Shown one piece after another: positions 8,039-17,047 of a stretch of DNA of 40,135 nucleotides. The notes under the pieces were generated by a model. That model made no database searches and was not told the DNA's origin. It was given only the letters and a program-made list of their open reading frames with translations. Location: positions 1-40,135 of the forward strand of contig JAUQOU010000016.1 in NCBI GenBank assembly GCA_030550715.1. The letters run 5' to 3'. A program made the translations under genes and the position numbers. The DNA comes from a bacterium. GTDB taxonomy: Bacteria > Calescibacteriota > Calescibacteriia > Calescibacteriales > Calescibacteriaceae. Each line of letters begins with the position of its first letter. Position 1 is the first letter of the stretch.

Positions 8039-11000
8039 TCACTTTGAACTTTCTCCAATGCTCACATATTTTATTTTTCCATCCTCATAATATGCAAAAG
8101 AAGGAAGAAGGTAATCACTCACTAATTGGGAGAATATGAAGTTTTTAAGTTTTTGAGGGTCTGTAAGTTCGTAAAGATTTCCAGATGAAGCAGCGAAGAT
8201 AAACTGCACCTTTTTTCTTTCTTCCTGTACCTTGGGAATAGAGAGTGATTTGACAGAGTATGAAAGAGCTACATCAAGAACTCTGTCATCTTCTATTTCT
8301 ACAGGAGAAAGAGGGTCGAGCATTTTCAGGTGCTTGAATATCAGAGCAGTCCATTCATTCCTCACACCGACTTGCTTTATTCTCTCCACCGCTCCGGAAA
8401 AGATCTTTATTGCGCTATCTTCAAGTGGAAAAGCTTGCTTTTCCAATTCTTCTCTATATACTGCCTCCGCAAGTTCTCTTTCTTCCGGGTTTTTTATAGC
8501 TCTTATCTCATGTGGCAGAGGGGAATTGACAAGCATATCGGCATAATCTTGATAAGCGTATCCCATGTAAAATATTGCAGCGAAAGACCAAGTTGGGTCA
8601 CCAAGTTTTGCTATTGCTCCCATTTCTTCCTGAATCTTCTTTAAAAGTTCGGTCTTCTTTTTAAGCTTTTCTGCAAGTTGCTTTTTCTTTTCATCCCCTG
8701 TAATTCTTATCTTTCTGAATTCTTCAAATGTTTTTCTGGCAAAATAAAATTTCACTTCGGAATAAATGCTTATGGTTTTGCTCTTATCTTCGGGAGAAAG
8801 CTTATCCCACAATTTCATAAGTTCTTGGAAAATTTTTTCTATTTTCTCTCTTTCGCCTTTTTTCTCGTAAGATTTTGCAAGCCCATATTTTGCGACAAAA
8901 ACATCGTAGTTATTCTCACCTTTACGCTTTGATGTCTCACTTATGAATCTTGAAAGAAGAGAGATTGCTTCGTCTACTTTTTCTGCCTTTGCGTAAAACT
9001 CTGCTGCATCTTTTATAAACCTCATAGGGTCGCTCTCTTCTCTGCCAAATTCATCGTAGTATCTCATAGACCACTCCGCAGCTTTCACAAAATCGCCAAG
9101 TCCAACATAAATAGACCTCACAGCAAGATATGACTTTTTCAACATATCTTTTTCAATATCTGAAAGCCCAGAAGTTTTTTCTTTCTCTCTCAATTCCTTT
9201 GAAAGCTGAATATAAGTATCAAGAGCTTGATTGAAGAAAAAGAGCGTTGAAAAAGCAACTGCCCTCACATAAAGAATATCATACCTGAAAACCGAGTCGG
9301 GAAACCTCTTCAAAAATATATCTGAATAGCTTATAACATCGTTGAACTTTCTCATCTCATTAAACAGCATTATAACTCTGTAATACGCGTCATCTATAAG
9401 ATTATGCCCAGGGAAAATATTTTCAAGAGAAAGGTAGTTCGATATAGCAGATTGATAGTCACCTGCTTTTTCATATTCCAAAGCTATTGAAAAGAGCGCC
9501 TTGCCACCTGAATCGTTAAGGTAATCTATATCTTCTTTTGATAGTATATCTGTTCTTTTCCTCGCCTGAACTGCAAAATCTACAACTTTTCTCAAATCGC
9601 CTTTTTCAACATATATTTTGAAAATCTCAAGGATAGAATCCGCAACAACCTCTGAACCGGGATACCTTTCAATTATCTTAGAGAGTATAAAGAGAGCGTC
9701 GTCTTTTTTGCCTTCCGATGAGAGAACTTTTGCAGCTTTATAAAGCGCGATAGGAACTCTTCCATCTAATGGGAACAATCTTTCAAACAGGAATGAAGCA
9801 TTTTTGAGCATCTCACCTGCCCCCGTAATTTTCGCCTCAAATGATTTATCAGCAGCAAGAACCATACCCCAAGCTGCGTCAATAAGATACTTATTCTGCT
9901 TTACACTGACATTCTCAACATTCGCTTTATACATATTATATGCTGGAACATATCTCCCAGATTGGTAGTATATTTCTGCAAGAAGAAACTGAATATCTGC
10001 TGAAAATTCGCTCTCTGGGAACAACTTCAAAAAGAGAAGATAGTTTGATTCAGCACGGTCTATCATACCTTTTTCGTGATAGTATTTTGCCGACTCAAGA
10101 AGTCCAGCTTCAAGTTTTGATTTATTAGTTTTAAATTTCTCCGGATTTCTCTGAGCCCACTCTGAACCAGGTCCCCATCTACCCGCCATCTTTATCTGCC
10201 ACTCAACCGCCGAGCTTATATCACCGAGTTTTTTCAAAGATTCAAAAACTCCAAACGCAGCATCAATAGACCTTGGAGAGAGATAGTACCTCTCTATAAT
10301 TTGATTGAAGCTCTGAATTGCTTCCTGATATTTGCCCTGATCAAAAAAGACCCTTCCCTGTGCTTCAAGAATAAATACCTCTGGCTCCTTGTATTCATCT
10401 GACTTAACAACTTCGTAAATTTTTTTCAGAAGAGATAAAATAGCCTCTTTTCTTGATCTCTCAAGTTTATCAAAACCTCCAAGCTCAACAATAGAAGAAA
10501 TTATGTAATCAATTGACTCTTTGATAAGTTCGGTTCTTTCATTTCCTTCTTTTCCCAAAGAAGCATCTACTGTCTCTACGAAGTAATCAATAGCAGAGGA
10601 ATAATCTCCTTTCCTGAAATAGGTCCAGGCAAGTTTGTAAAGAGCTTTGGTATAGAAAGGATTTTCAGGGAAATCAAGAACTATGATATAAAACTGCTCA
10701 GCTTTATCAAGTTCTCCGAGATTGAAATAGAACTCTCCAACCCTCATAGCTGCTTCTGGAGCAAACTGTGATATTCTCATTTTCGCAAGTGGCTCAAAAT
10801 ATTTCTGGACCGCTTCCTCCTGCTGTCCCATCTCGTCTAATATATATCCAGCAAGATAAATCACAATATCTCTTCTTGGGAAATCTTTATATTTTTTCAG
10901 GAAATCTTCATATATTTTTACGACTTGTGAGTAATCTTTTTTCGGCGGAGGTTCTCCTTCCAAAACTGCTTTTTCGTATGCTTGAATGTATTCATAGCTC

Positions 11001-11593
11001 AACTTCTCATAAAGTATTTCAGCATATCTCAAAATAGCGTAAGGTGCCAAATTAGAATCAACAAAATTTCCGACGAACTTCTGAAGAGATGACATAAGTT
11101 CTTCCCTTCGCAGGTCTTCTACTTCGGCAAACGGCTTCATTTTATCTGAAAAAAACTTCGTTATTTTAGCAATCTCAATCTGTGAACGAGTATCGATCAA
11201 CTCCTTCATAATCTCACGAATTCTTTCAAATCTGCTGATGAAGATGTCGGAAACATTTGAAACAGTGTTTTTTTTTATGAGATAATCTAAAAAATCCACA
11301 CCATAGTCAGAAAGCCACAAAGATATATATGTAGAAGATAGTTTATAGAATGAATCACCACGCCCGTCTAAAACTTTTTTGTCTATTTTAATTTCAGTAT
11401 CTCTTCTTATTCCATCTTTCTTCTGCAGCCCTTTTTCTTTTTGTTCCTCTATAACTTTTCTTTCTTTCTTCTGCTGGTTACCCTTCTTTTCAGAGAATGA
11501 ATAGTCAAAAGAAAAAGCAACGGTAAATACAGAAACAAAAAGTGTAAGAAAAAGTTCTTTAAAAATCAATTTTAGTTTTAGTTTCCCTTTCAT
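8039..11593 (-). CDS. Large periplasmic TPR-repeat protein
   Basis: This 1184-residue protein has an N-terminal signal segment (LKLIFKELFLTLFVSVFTVAFS), a charged Lys/Glu/Gln stretch, then many TPR-like helical pairs from about residue 190 to 960 (for example KYQEAIQSFNQIIERY). A less repetitive C-terminal domain contains LGDPTWSFAAIFYMGYAYQD and later VGVRNEWT. From memory, similar C-terminal motifs occur in TPR proteins of myxobacterial and other deltaproteobacterial envelope machines; this is not verified. The start has GAGGTAA nine bases upstream, just after the stop of the preceding TPR gene. It probably scaffolds an envelope complex; no enzymatic motif is seen. Confidence 0.85.
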   Translation of the reverse strand: MKGKLKLKLIFKELFLTLFVSVFTVAFSFDYSFSEKKGNQQKKERKVIEEQKEKGLQKKDGIRRDTEIKIDKKVLDGRGDSFYKLSSTYISLWLSDYGVDFLDYLIKKNTVSNVSDIFISRFERIREIMKELIDTRSQIEIAKITKFFSDKMKPFAEVEDLRREELMSSLQKFVGNFVDSNLAPYAILRYAEILYEKLSYEYIQAYEKAVLEGEPPPKKDYSQVVKIYEDFLKKYKDFPRRDIVIYLAGYILDEMGQQEEAVQKYFEPLAKMRISQFAPEAAMRVGEFYFNLGELDKAEQFYIIVLDFPENPFYTKALYKLAWTYFRKGDYSSAIDYFVETVDASLGKEGNERTELIKESIDYIISSIVELGGFDKLERSRKEAILSLLKKIYEVVKSDEYKEPEVFILEAQGRVFFDQGKYQEAIQSFNQIIERYYLSPRSIDAAFGVFESLKKLGDISSAVEWQIKMAGRWGPGSEWAQRNPEKFKTNKSKLEAGLLESAKYYHEKGMIDRAESNYLLFLKLFPESEFSADIQFLLAEIYYQSGRYVPAYNMYKANVENVSVKQNKYLIDAAWGMVLAADKSFEAKITGAGEMLKNASFLFERLFPLDGRVPIALYKAAKVLSSEGKKDDALFILSKIIERYPGSEVVADSILEIFKIYVEKGDLRKVVDFAVQARKRTDILSKEDIDYLNDSGGKALFSIALEYEKAGDYQSAISNYLSLENIFPGHNLIDDAYYRVIMLFNEMRKFNDVISYSDIFLKRFPDSVFRYDILYVRAVAFSTLFFFNQALDTYIQLSKELREKEKTSGLSDIEKDMLKKSYLAVRSIYVGLGDFVKAAEWSMRYYDEFGREESDPMRFIKDAAEFYAKAEKVDEAISLLSRFISETSKRKGENNYDVFVAKYGLAKSYEKKGEREKIEKIFQELMKLWDKLSPEDKSKTISIYSEVKFYFARKTFEEFRKIRITGDEKKKQLAEKLKKKTELLKKIQEEMGAIAKLGDPTWSFAAIFYMGYAYQDYADMLVNSPLPHEIRAIKNPEERELAEAVYREELEKQAFPLEDSAIKIFSGAVERIKQVGVRNEWTALIFKHLKMLDPLSPVEIEDDRVLDVALSYSVKSLSIPKVQEERKKVQFIFAASSGNLYELTDPQKLKNFIFSQLVSDYLLPSFAYYEDGKIKYVSIGESSK

Positions 11594-11604
11594 AATAAAT
11601 TACC

Positions 11605-13776
11605 TCACTCACCTACTGCTTGTCTTCTCTTTTCAATTTCTTTTTTTATCCTCTGTGTTTCTTCTTCTTTTAATTTCCTCTCCTCAAAAACCTTATTTAT
11701 ATCTGCTTGAGGAGGAACCCACAAAATTCCTATCCCTTTGTTAAAAGTTTTTTCCATCTCGTCTATTTTATTTGAGATCTCATCAAGAGTGAGCTTTGTT
11801 TCAGATAAATCTGTCTCAAAAAATGTCTGAGCTGAAAGCCCTTTTTTTTCTATATTTATTTTTTCTACTTCATCAATAAACTTTGAAAAATTATCCCTCA
11901 AATTGTTTTCTTCTCTGAGTCGCAGTATATGAAGTTTGTCAAGAACTTCACTTTCTCTTTCTCTCATCATCCAAGCTGACTCTATAAACCCGTACTGAGC
12001 CAGAGCATATGTTTTAAAGGTTTCTCTTTTCAGTTTTGAAGAGACAAGGTATTTCCTCAGAGAAAGTTCATAATCTGCAAGATAACTTAAAAAATTCTCA
12101 AGCATAAAATTTGCAGATTTGAGCTTTGTTTCCTGTAAATAAAGGTATTTATTTATTGTGTCTATTATATTTTGCCAGAGATTAGCAAACTCAAAGAAAG
12201 TATTTTGTGCATCTTGAAAAGTTCTTATAAGTTCGTTGATCTTGCTTTCATTTCCGTTCTTTGCCAATTTATCTACCATGGCTAAAAGATACTTTGAAGA
12301 TTTTTTGTGAAATTCCAGAATATCTTTAAGTTCATCAAGTGTCTCTCCCATAACTTTTCTGTACACATCATATTTTTTCTCCCAGTTTTTGAATTCTGGT
12401 GAGCGCGAGATTTCAGATATTTTCACAGATGATAAAGCAACAAGCTCCCTTGCTTTCAGGTCAATACCCTTCAACTCTTCTGTGAGAGAATACAGTGTGA
12501 ACCAGAGATTTTTTTCATCATAATCTGCACCTTTCATCACAGAATCAGATAGCATATTTAAAATTCTCTCCTGAATAAGCCAAACCCTTTCAAGATATTT
12601 TTTCACAGACCTATCAGCAACAAGAGTAGATGTGCTACTTATCCTCTGAATATCCGCCAGTATAGATTTTATCTCGTCTCTCACAGAGGATATGTATTTT
12701 TTTCTTTTTTCAAACATTCTGTACTCAGGGAAAAATTGAATGAAAGATTTTATGTCTGGTTCTCTTGAAGCAAAGTACTTTATCCAATCTTTATCCCAGA
12801 AAGATTTAGGTGTTTTTTCGGCATCAATTATTCTTGATAAAAGCGCCTGCGAATAATCGGAGATCGCAGTAAAAGTTAAAAAAGCGCTCACAAGGTCTTC
12901 CCTCATATTCAGGAAGGATTGCAAAACCTCTATTCTCTTTGTAAGATGAGTTTTAGGAGCATTCTTGAAGTAATCAATACATCTTTGAGCTTCTTGATAG
13001 TTTTCAAGTCCATAAAAAACCCAACAGACCTCGTATTTGGACTCATAAAATAACGGTGAAGAACTTGGAATTTTCAGGTAATACGGAAGAGCATCTTGAA
13101 ACCTTCCCATATCTGTATATATACGGGCAACGGATAAATTAGCGTTGTTGCTGAGCTCTTCATCAGAAGCAAAAGTAGCTCTTTCAAAGCGTCTCAGAGC
13201 TTCGCTTCTATCTCCTACCATTATCATAGCAACTCCACAAAGATAAGACGCTTTAAAAAAATACTCACTTTCACGTCTGACCGAATCAAGAATATCGCAA
13301 GCCCTACGGGGGTCTTTCTCCTTCAAAAGAACGTACTTTCCCTGATAATAAAGAAGCTCAGAATCAATCTTATCTTTTGGAATCTTTTCAAAGAATTTGT
13401 AAAAGTCATCAGAAAGGTTCTCTGCTTTGGCTATAACAACCCTTTTCAGCAAATCAAAAGATTTAGGAGACATATTAAGAGCAGAAAAATAAACTTCTTC
13501 TGCTGCAAATGTATCGCCCCACCTGAAAAGAATATCTCCTAAATACTTTTTGATCTCAGCTTTTTGCTGATTATTTGTTGCGTATTCATAAGCTATTGAA
13601 AAATTTATGTAAGCTTGCAGAAGGTCCCCTTTTTCAAAGTACAATTTTGCCTCTTCAAACCTGTGAGAGAAAATATCTTGTGCGTAGGACTCAAAGGTCA
13701 AAAGAGCGTTGAGCATATAAATAACCAGAAAGAGCAATGGGCAAGATTTTATATTCATCTTTGTTCTCTCCGCCAT
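11605..13776 (-). CDS. Periplasmic TPR-repeat and coiled-coil protein
   Basis: The protein has a signal peptide (CPLLFLVIYMLNALLTFESYA), TPR-like repeats over about residues 35-300 (AKLYFEKGDLLQAYINFSIA and following units), then a long helical, charged region likely to form coiled coils, ending in a Lys/Glu/Arg-rich tail. The chosen ATG is preceded by GGGTGAG. A second ATG six codons later, with GGAGAGA before it, would also keep the signal peptide. It is the first gene of a three-gene unit with the large TPR protein and MltD; the spacing to the next gene is 11 bases. No catalytic motif is visible. A scaffold role in the cell envelope is inferred. Confidence 0.83.
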   Translation of the reverse strand: MAERTKMNIKSCPLLFLVIYMLNALLTFESYAQDIFSHRFEEAKLYFEKGDLLQAYINFSIAYEYATNNQQKAEIKKYLGDILFRWGDTFAAEEVYFSALNMSPKSFDLLKRVVIAKAENLSDDFYKFFEKIPKDKIDSELLYYQGKYVLLKEKDPRRACDILDSVRRESEYFFKASYLCGVAMIMVGDRSEALRRFERATFASDEELSNNANLSVARIYTDMGRFQDALPYYLKIPSSSPLFYESKYEVCWVFYGLENYQEAQRCIDYFKNAPKTHLTKRIEVLQSFLNMREDLVSAFLTFTAISDYSQALLSRIIDAEKTPKSFWDKDWIKYFASREPDIKSFIQFFPEYRMFEKRKKYISSVRDEIKSILADIQRISSTSTLVADRSVKKYLERVWLIQERILNMLSDSVMKGADYDEKNLWFTLYSLTEELKGIDLKARELVALSSVKISEISRSPEFKNWEKKYDVYRKVMGETLDELKDILEFHKKSSKYLLAMVDKLAKNGNESKINELIRTFQDAQNTFFEFANLWQNIIDTINKYLYLQETKLKSANFMLENFLSYLADYELSLRKYLVSSKLKRETFKTYALAQYGFIESAWMMRERESEVLDKLHILRLREENNLRDNFSKFIDEVEKINIEKKGLSAQTFFETDLSETKLTLDEISNKIDEMEKTFNKGIGILWVPPQADINKVFEERKLKEEETQRIKKEIEKRRQAVGE

Positions 13777-13814
13777 CTTTTTCTCACCCAAAAAAGCAAT
13801 TCATTCTTTCTTTT

Positions 13815-13844
13815 ATTTTAGCGTCAATAAAATTTAATCTTCAA
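13815..13844 (-). promoter_or_regulatory. Putative promoter of the TPR-TPR-mltD operon
   Basis: On the minus strand TTGAAG and TAAAAT are 18 bases apart, giving a leader of about 30 bases that contains the GGGTGAG ribosome site. It sits in a ~250-base gene-free stretch, together with a palindrome and a GC-rich repeat further upstream. Confidence 0.42.
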
Positions 13845-13868
13845 TATTTTCTTTATCGTATAAAACCA

Positions 13869-13883
13869 GCAATATCATATTGC
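13869..13883. promoter_or_regulatory. Perfect 15-bp palindrome, possible operator
   Basis: GCAATATCATATTGC is a 7-1-7 perfect inverted repeat. It lies 25 bases upstream of the predicted -35 of the TPR operon, a position suited to an activator or repressor dimer. No poly-T follows, so it is unlikely to be a terminator. Confidence 0.4.
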
Positions 13884-13922
13884 AATTCAAAAAATTGATT
13901 TATATATTTTTTTCTTTTATGA

Positions 13923-13946
13923 CCCCGTTCCGAGTGAGCCCCGTTC
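13923..13946. repeat. GC-rich direct repeat, two copies of CCCCGTTC
   Basis: Two identical octamers start 16 bases apart, in a ~28-base GC-rich island within a very A+T-rich spacer between folP and the TPR operon. The function is unknown; a protein-binding site or a dispersed genomic repeat are both possible. Confidence 0.5.
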
Positions 13947-14025
13947 TGAAAAAATCTCCTTCTAATTTTATTTTAATACTGGAAGAAAAAAATTTCCTTA
14001 AAATATGCTATACTACGGAAAAATT

Positions 14026-14946
14026 CTATGAGGAGATTCTTTTTTCATGAGAGAAGTTTTCCATCAGTATAGAAACGGCTATCTTTAAAGCATTCTTAAC
14101 CTTCAAAACATCGTGCACTCTCAAAATTCTTGCTCCTTTACAAAGAGATATAACGCAAGCAGATATAGTCCCCTCTAACCTCTCAGATGGAGGCGGAGGA
14201 TTCGAAGGGTCCATCGCAAACCCTATAAATGATTTCCTTGAAACCCCAATAAGAACAGGATAACCAATCTGAGCTATCTTTTCAAGCTGATTTATTATTA
14301 TAAGGTTCTGATGGGGTTTTTTCCCAAAACCTATCCCTGGGTCCAAAATAACATTCACATCTTTCTGCTTTGCCAGATTTGCGCATTCAGAAAGGTAGTT
14401 TATTATACTATCTAAAAGGACATGGTCTTCAAGGGTGTAGTTCTGCATAACTTTTGGTTTAGCTGTAATATGCATAGCAATAGCCGGAGCGCGATAGAGT
14501 TTACAGACATCTAAAACCTTTGGGTCAAACCTGAAACCAGAAATATCGTTCAGAATATCAGCCCCACAATCAAAAGCAACCTTTGCTACCTCACTCCTAT
14601 AAGTATCAACAGATACAGGAATATTATGGAAAATCTTTTTTATCTTCTCTATTATCTTTATTCTTTTTATCTCTTCTTCTTCTGGAATTTCTTCGGCTCC
14701 GGGACGAGTTGATTGCCCACCAACATCTATTACGTCAGCTCCCTCTTCTATCATCTTCTCAACAGCTTTCAGAGCTTCCTTTTCGCTGTCATAACCTATA
14801 TAAAAAGAATCAGGAGACATATTCAGAACTCCCATAAGCGAAACATAATTTTTCAGGTCCAGAGTCAAAGAAGAAGGGAGAGAAATCAAAAAATTTCTGT
14901 CTTCAAATTTTGTTATGCCTAACCTATCAACAGGAAAATAAATCAT
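14026..14946 (-). CDS. folP: Dihydropteroate synthase
   Basis: FolP condenses 6-hydroxymethyl-7,8-dihydropterin diphosphate with p-aminobenzoate in folate synthesis. The pterin-binding TIM-barrel signatures are present: LMGVLNMSPDSF, DVIDVGGQSTRPGA, SVDTY, DILNDISGF, LDPGIGFGKK and LIGVSRKSFIG. A longer frame reaching 15042 would overlap the divergent peroxiredoxin gene and adds unrelated residues; the ATG giving MIYFPVDRLG is preferred (306 residues). It ends in TAG, showing that TAG is a normal terminator here. It shares a 47-base divergent spacer with the peroxiredoxin gene. Confidence 0.95.
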   Translation of the reverse strand: MIYFPVDRLGITKFEDRNFLISLPSSLTLDLKNYVSLMGVLNMSPDSFYIGYDSEKEALKAVEKMIEEGADVIDVGGQSTRPGAEEIPEEEEIKRIKIIEKIKKIFHNIPVSVDTYRSEVAKVAFDCGADILNDISGFRFDPKVLDVCKLYRAPAIAMHITAKPKVMQNYTLEDHVLLDSIINYLSECANLAKQKDVNVILDPGIGFGKKPHQNLIIINQLEKIAQIGYPVLIGVSRKSFIGFAMDPSNPPPPSERLEGTISACVISLCKGARILRVHDVLKVKNALKIAVSILMENFSHEKRISS

Positions 14947-14993
14947 AAAAATATATTTTGTTGCTGGAATACTATATATTTTTTGTTGCGAAA

Positions 14994-15443
14994 ATGCTGA
15001 AAGTAGGAGATAAAATTCAGGAATTTGAAGGTGTCTTATCATCGGGACAAAAAATCACATCACAAGAGCTTAAAGGCAAATGGGTTATACTCTTCTTCTT
15101 CCCAAAAGCTTTTACACCAGGATGTACAAAAGAGGTATGCAATATAAGAGACAGATTTGAAAATCTCAAAAAGTATGGAGTTGAGATAATAGGGGTAAGC
15201 AAAGATAAATTAGAAACTCAAAAGAAATTCAAGGAAAAATATAATCTTCCGTATGAACTCATAGCAGATGAAAAAGGAGAAATAATAAAAAAGTTTGGAG
15301 TAGGCAAGCCGAACGGTTCCGCACAAAGAAAAACATTCCTCATAGACCCCGAAGGAAAAATATCTTTCATATTCGAAAAAGTAACCCCAGATAAACATGC
15401 AGAAGAAATAGAAAATATACTGAAAGAGAAGATAAGAATGTAA
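14994..15443 (+). CDS. bcp: Peroxiredoxin, Bcp/PrxQ type
   Basis: This thiol peroxidase reduces hydrogen peroxide and organic hydroperoxides with electrons from thioredoxin. The 149-residue product has the peroxidatic Cys44 in FTPGCTKEVC and the resolving Cys49 five residues later, the atypical two-cysteine arrangement of the Bcp/PrxQ group. The ATG giving MLKVGDKIQEFE matches the usual family start; an upstream TTG would intrude into the folP promoter region. A TATATT lies 13 bases before the ATG and no Shine-Dalgarno sequence is clear, so the leader may be very short. Confidence 0.94.
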   Translation: MLKVGDKIQEFEGVLSSGQKITSQELKGKWVILFFFPKAFTPGCTKEVCNIRDRFENLKKYGVEIIGVSKDKLETQKKFKEKYNLPYELIADEKGEIIKKFGVGKPNGSAQRKTFLIDPEGKISFIFEKVTPDKHAEEIENILKEKIRM

Positions 15444-15512
15444 GTTTTTATGAGATGATAAAATAATCAATGACCTTCTAGCAAAAAAAGTCGCAAGTAT
15501 AGCAAAATTTTG

Positions 15513-15518
15513 TAAAAT
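15513..15518 (+). promoter_or_regulatory. -10-like TAAAAT before malic enzyme
   Basis: This copy is part of TTTGTAAAATC, like the elements before the beta-barrel and Xer genes. It lies 24 bases upstream of the ATG. The hexamer TCGCAA sits 16 bases further upstream but is a weak -35. Confidence 0.3.
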
Positions 15519-15542
15519 CGCAAATATATTGTTTGAGCAAGA

Positions 15543-16982
15543 ATGTTTTTTAGCTCATCACCAGCATATACAATACTCATAAGGTTGAGGTTCAGAAATG
15601 TTCCCGGAATGCTCGGGAATCTGACATCTACAATAACACGAAAAGGAGGAGAAGTAAGAGGAATAACGCTCGTAGAAACAGGGAGAGAGTGGGTAACAAG
15701 AGAAATACACATAAATGTCAGAGACGGAAATCACGCAAAAGAAATAATAAAAGAGTTATCAGAGCTTGAAGGGGTAAAAATAGAAGGAGTATCAGACAGA
15801 ACTTTTCTCGCACATCTTGGAGGTAAGCTTGAAGTAATATCAAAACGGAAAATATCAACAACAGAAGACCTCTCACGCGTATACACTCCCGGAGTAGGTA
15901 GAATTGTCAAAGCAATAGAAAAGTTCCCCGATATAGTTTTCACACACACTATAAAATCAAACACGGTAGCCATAGTAACAGACGGGAGCGCAGTGCTTGG
16001 GTTTGGCAATGTAGGACCGTATGCAGCTATACCGGTTATGGAAGGAAAAGCAGCAATATTAAAAGAATTTGCAGGAATAAACGGTTTCCCGATATGCCTC
16101 GCATCACAAGATCCAGATGAAATCGTATCAATCGTGAAAAGTATATCTCCCGTTTTTGGAGCAATAAACCTTGAAGATATAGCAGCTCCAAAATGCTTTG
16201 AAGTTGAAAAAAGATTGCAAGAAGAACTTGACATCCCCGTTATGCACGATGATCAGCACGCAACGGCTATCATTATTCTGGCAGCACTTATAAATTCACT
16301 AAAAATCGTAGAAAAAGGTCTGCAGGATATAAAAGTTGTCATAAACGGCGCGGGAGCTGCCGGTCTGGCAACGGCTAACATACTCCTGAAAGTCGGAGTA
16401 AAAAACATAATACTATGCGATAAAAAAGGAGCAATAGGACGGAACGGAGAGAACGCTCTGAACGATTATCAGAGAGAAATCGCCCAATACACAAATCCAG
16501 ATAACTACACGGGAGACCTCAAAGGAGCTCTGAAAGGTGCAGATGTATTTATTGGACTTTCCGTAGGGAACATATTAGAAGCAGAAGACCTGAAAGTTAT
16601 GGAAAAGGAATCCATAGTCTTCGCCCTTGCTAACCCGATCCCAGAAATACATCCATTAGAAGCTCAAAAATACGCAAGAATAGTTGCCACAGGAAGGTCA
16701 GATTTCCCAAACCAGATCAACAACGCTCTGGTGTATCCTGGATTCTTCAAGGGAGTCCTCAACGTAAGAGCAAAAAAAATAACATACGATATGAAAATAG
16801 CAGCAGCGTATGCTATCGCAAACCTAATAGATGAATCCGAACTCTATGAGGAATATATAGTGCCATCTATATTTGATATGAGAGTAGTTGATACCGTAGC
16901 AGAGGCAGTTTCAGCAATAGCAATAAGAGATGGGGTAGTGCGACAACTTAGCCCCATGAAAGATATAGTTGACTTCGAATAG
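15543..16982 (+). CDS. NAD-dependent malic enzyme with N-terminal ACT domain
   Basis: The enzyme oxidatively decarboxylates malate to pyruvate. Residues about 8-80 form an ACT regulatory domain (VPGMLGNLTSTITRKGGEVRG), which usually binds small ligands such as amino acids. The catalytic part follows: RVYTPGVG, TDGSAVLGFGNVGPYAAIPVMEGK (in two overlapping motifs), a catalytic lysine in MEGKA, metal-site residues in NLEDI and MHDDQHATA, and the dinucleotide-binding GAGAAGLATAN. The 479-residue length suits the ACT-malic enzyme group of bacteria. It ends in TAG and converges with dnaB. The cofactor preference (NAD or NADP) is not certain from sequence. Confidence 0.94.
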   Translation: MFFSSSPAYTILIRLRFRNVPGMLGNLTSTITRKGGEVRGITLVETGREWVTREIHINVRDGNHAKEIIKELSELEGVKIEGVSDRTFLAHLGGKLEVISKRKISTTEDLSRVYTPGVGRIVKAIEKFPDIVFTHTIKSNTVAIVTDGSAVLGFGNVGPYAAIPVMEGKAAILKEFAGINGFPICLASQDPDEIVSIVKSISPVFGAINLEDIAAPKCFEVEKRLQEELDIPVMHDDQHATAIIILAALINSLKIVEKGLQDIKVVINGAGAAGLATANILLKVGVKNIILCDKKGAIGRNGENALNDYQREIAQYTNPDNYTGDLKGALKGADVFIGLSVGNILEAEDLKVMEKESIVFALANPIPEIHPLEAQKYARIVATGRSDFPNQINNALVYPGFFKGVLNVRAKKITYDMKIAAAYAIANLIDESELYEEYIVPSIFDMRVVDTVAEAVSAIAIRDGVVRQLSPMKDIVDFE

Positions 16983-17047
16983 AAAAATCAGAAGAAAAGA
17001 GAAAAATTCAAGTATATGATTTTGAAGGCGAAAAACAAAACCAAAAT

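Noticed and set aside
14947-15042. N-terminal extension of FolP over the peroxiredoxin gene
   Set aside because: The extension has no family similarity and would overlap the divergent peroxiredoxin start; the internal ATG fits DHPS length.
15731-16234. 167-residue frame opposite the malic enzyme
   Set aside because: It mirrors conserved malic enzyme codons and has no recognisable domain or ribosome site.
16983-17047. Bidirectional terminator between malic enzyme and dnaB
   Set aside because: No GC-rich hairpin followed by a T-run was found in the convergent spacer.
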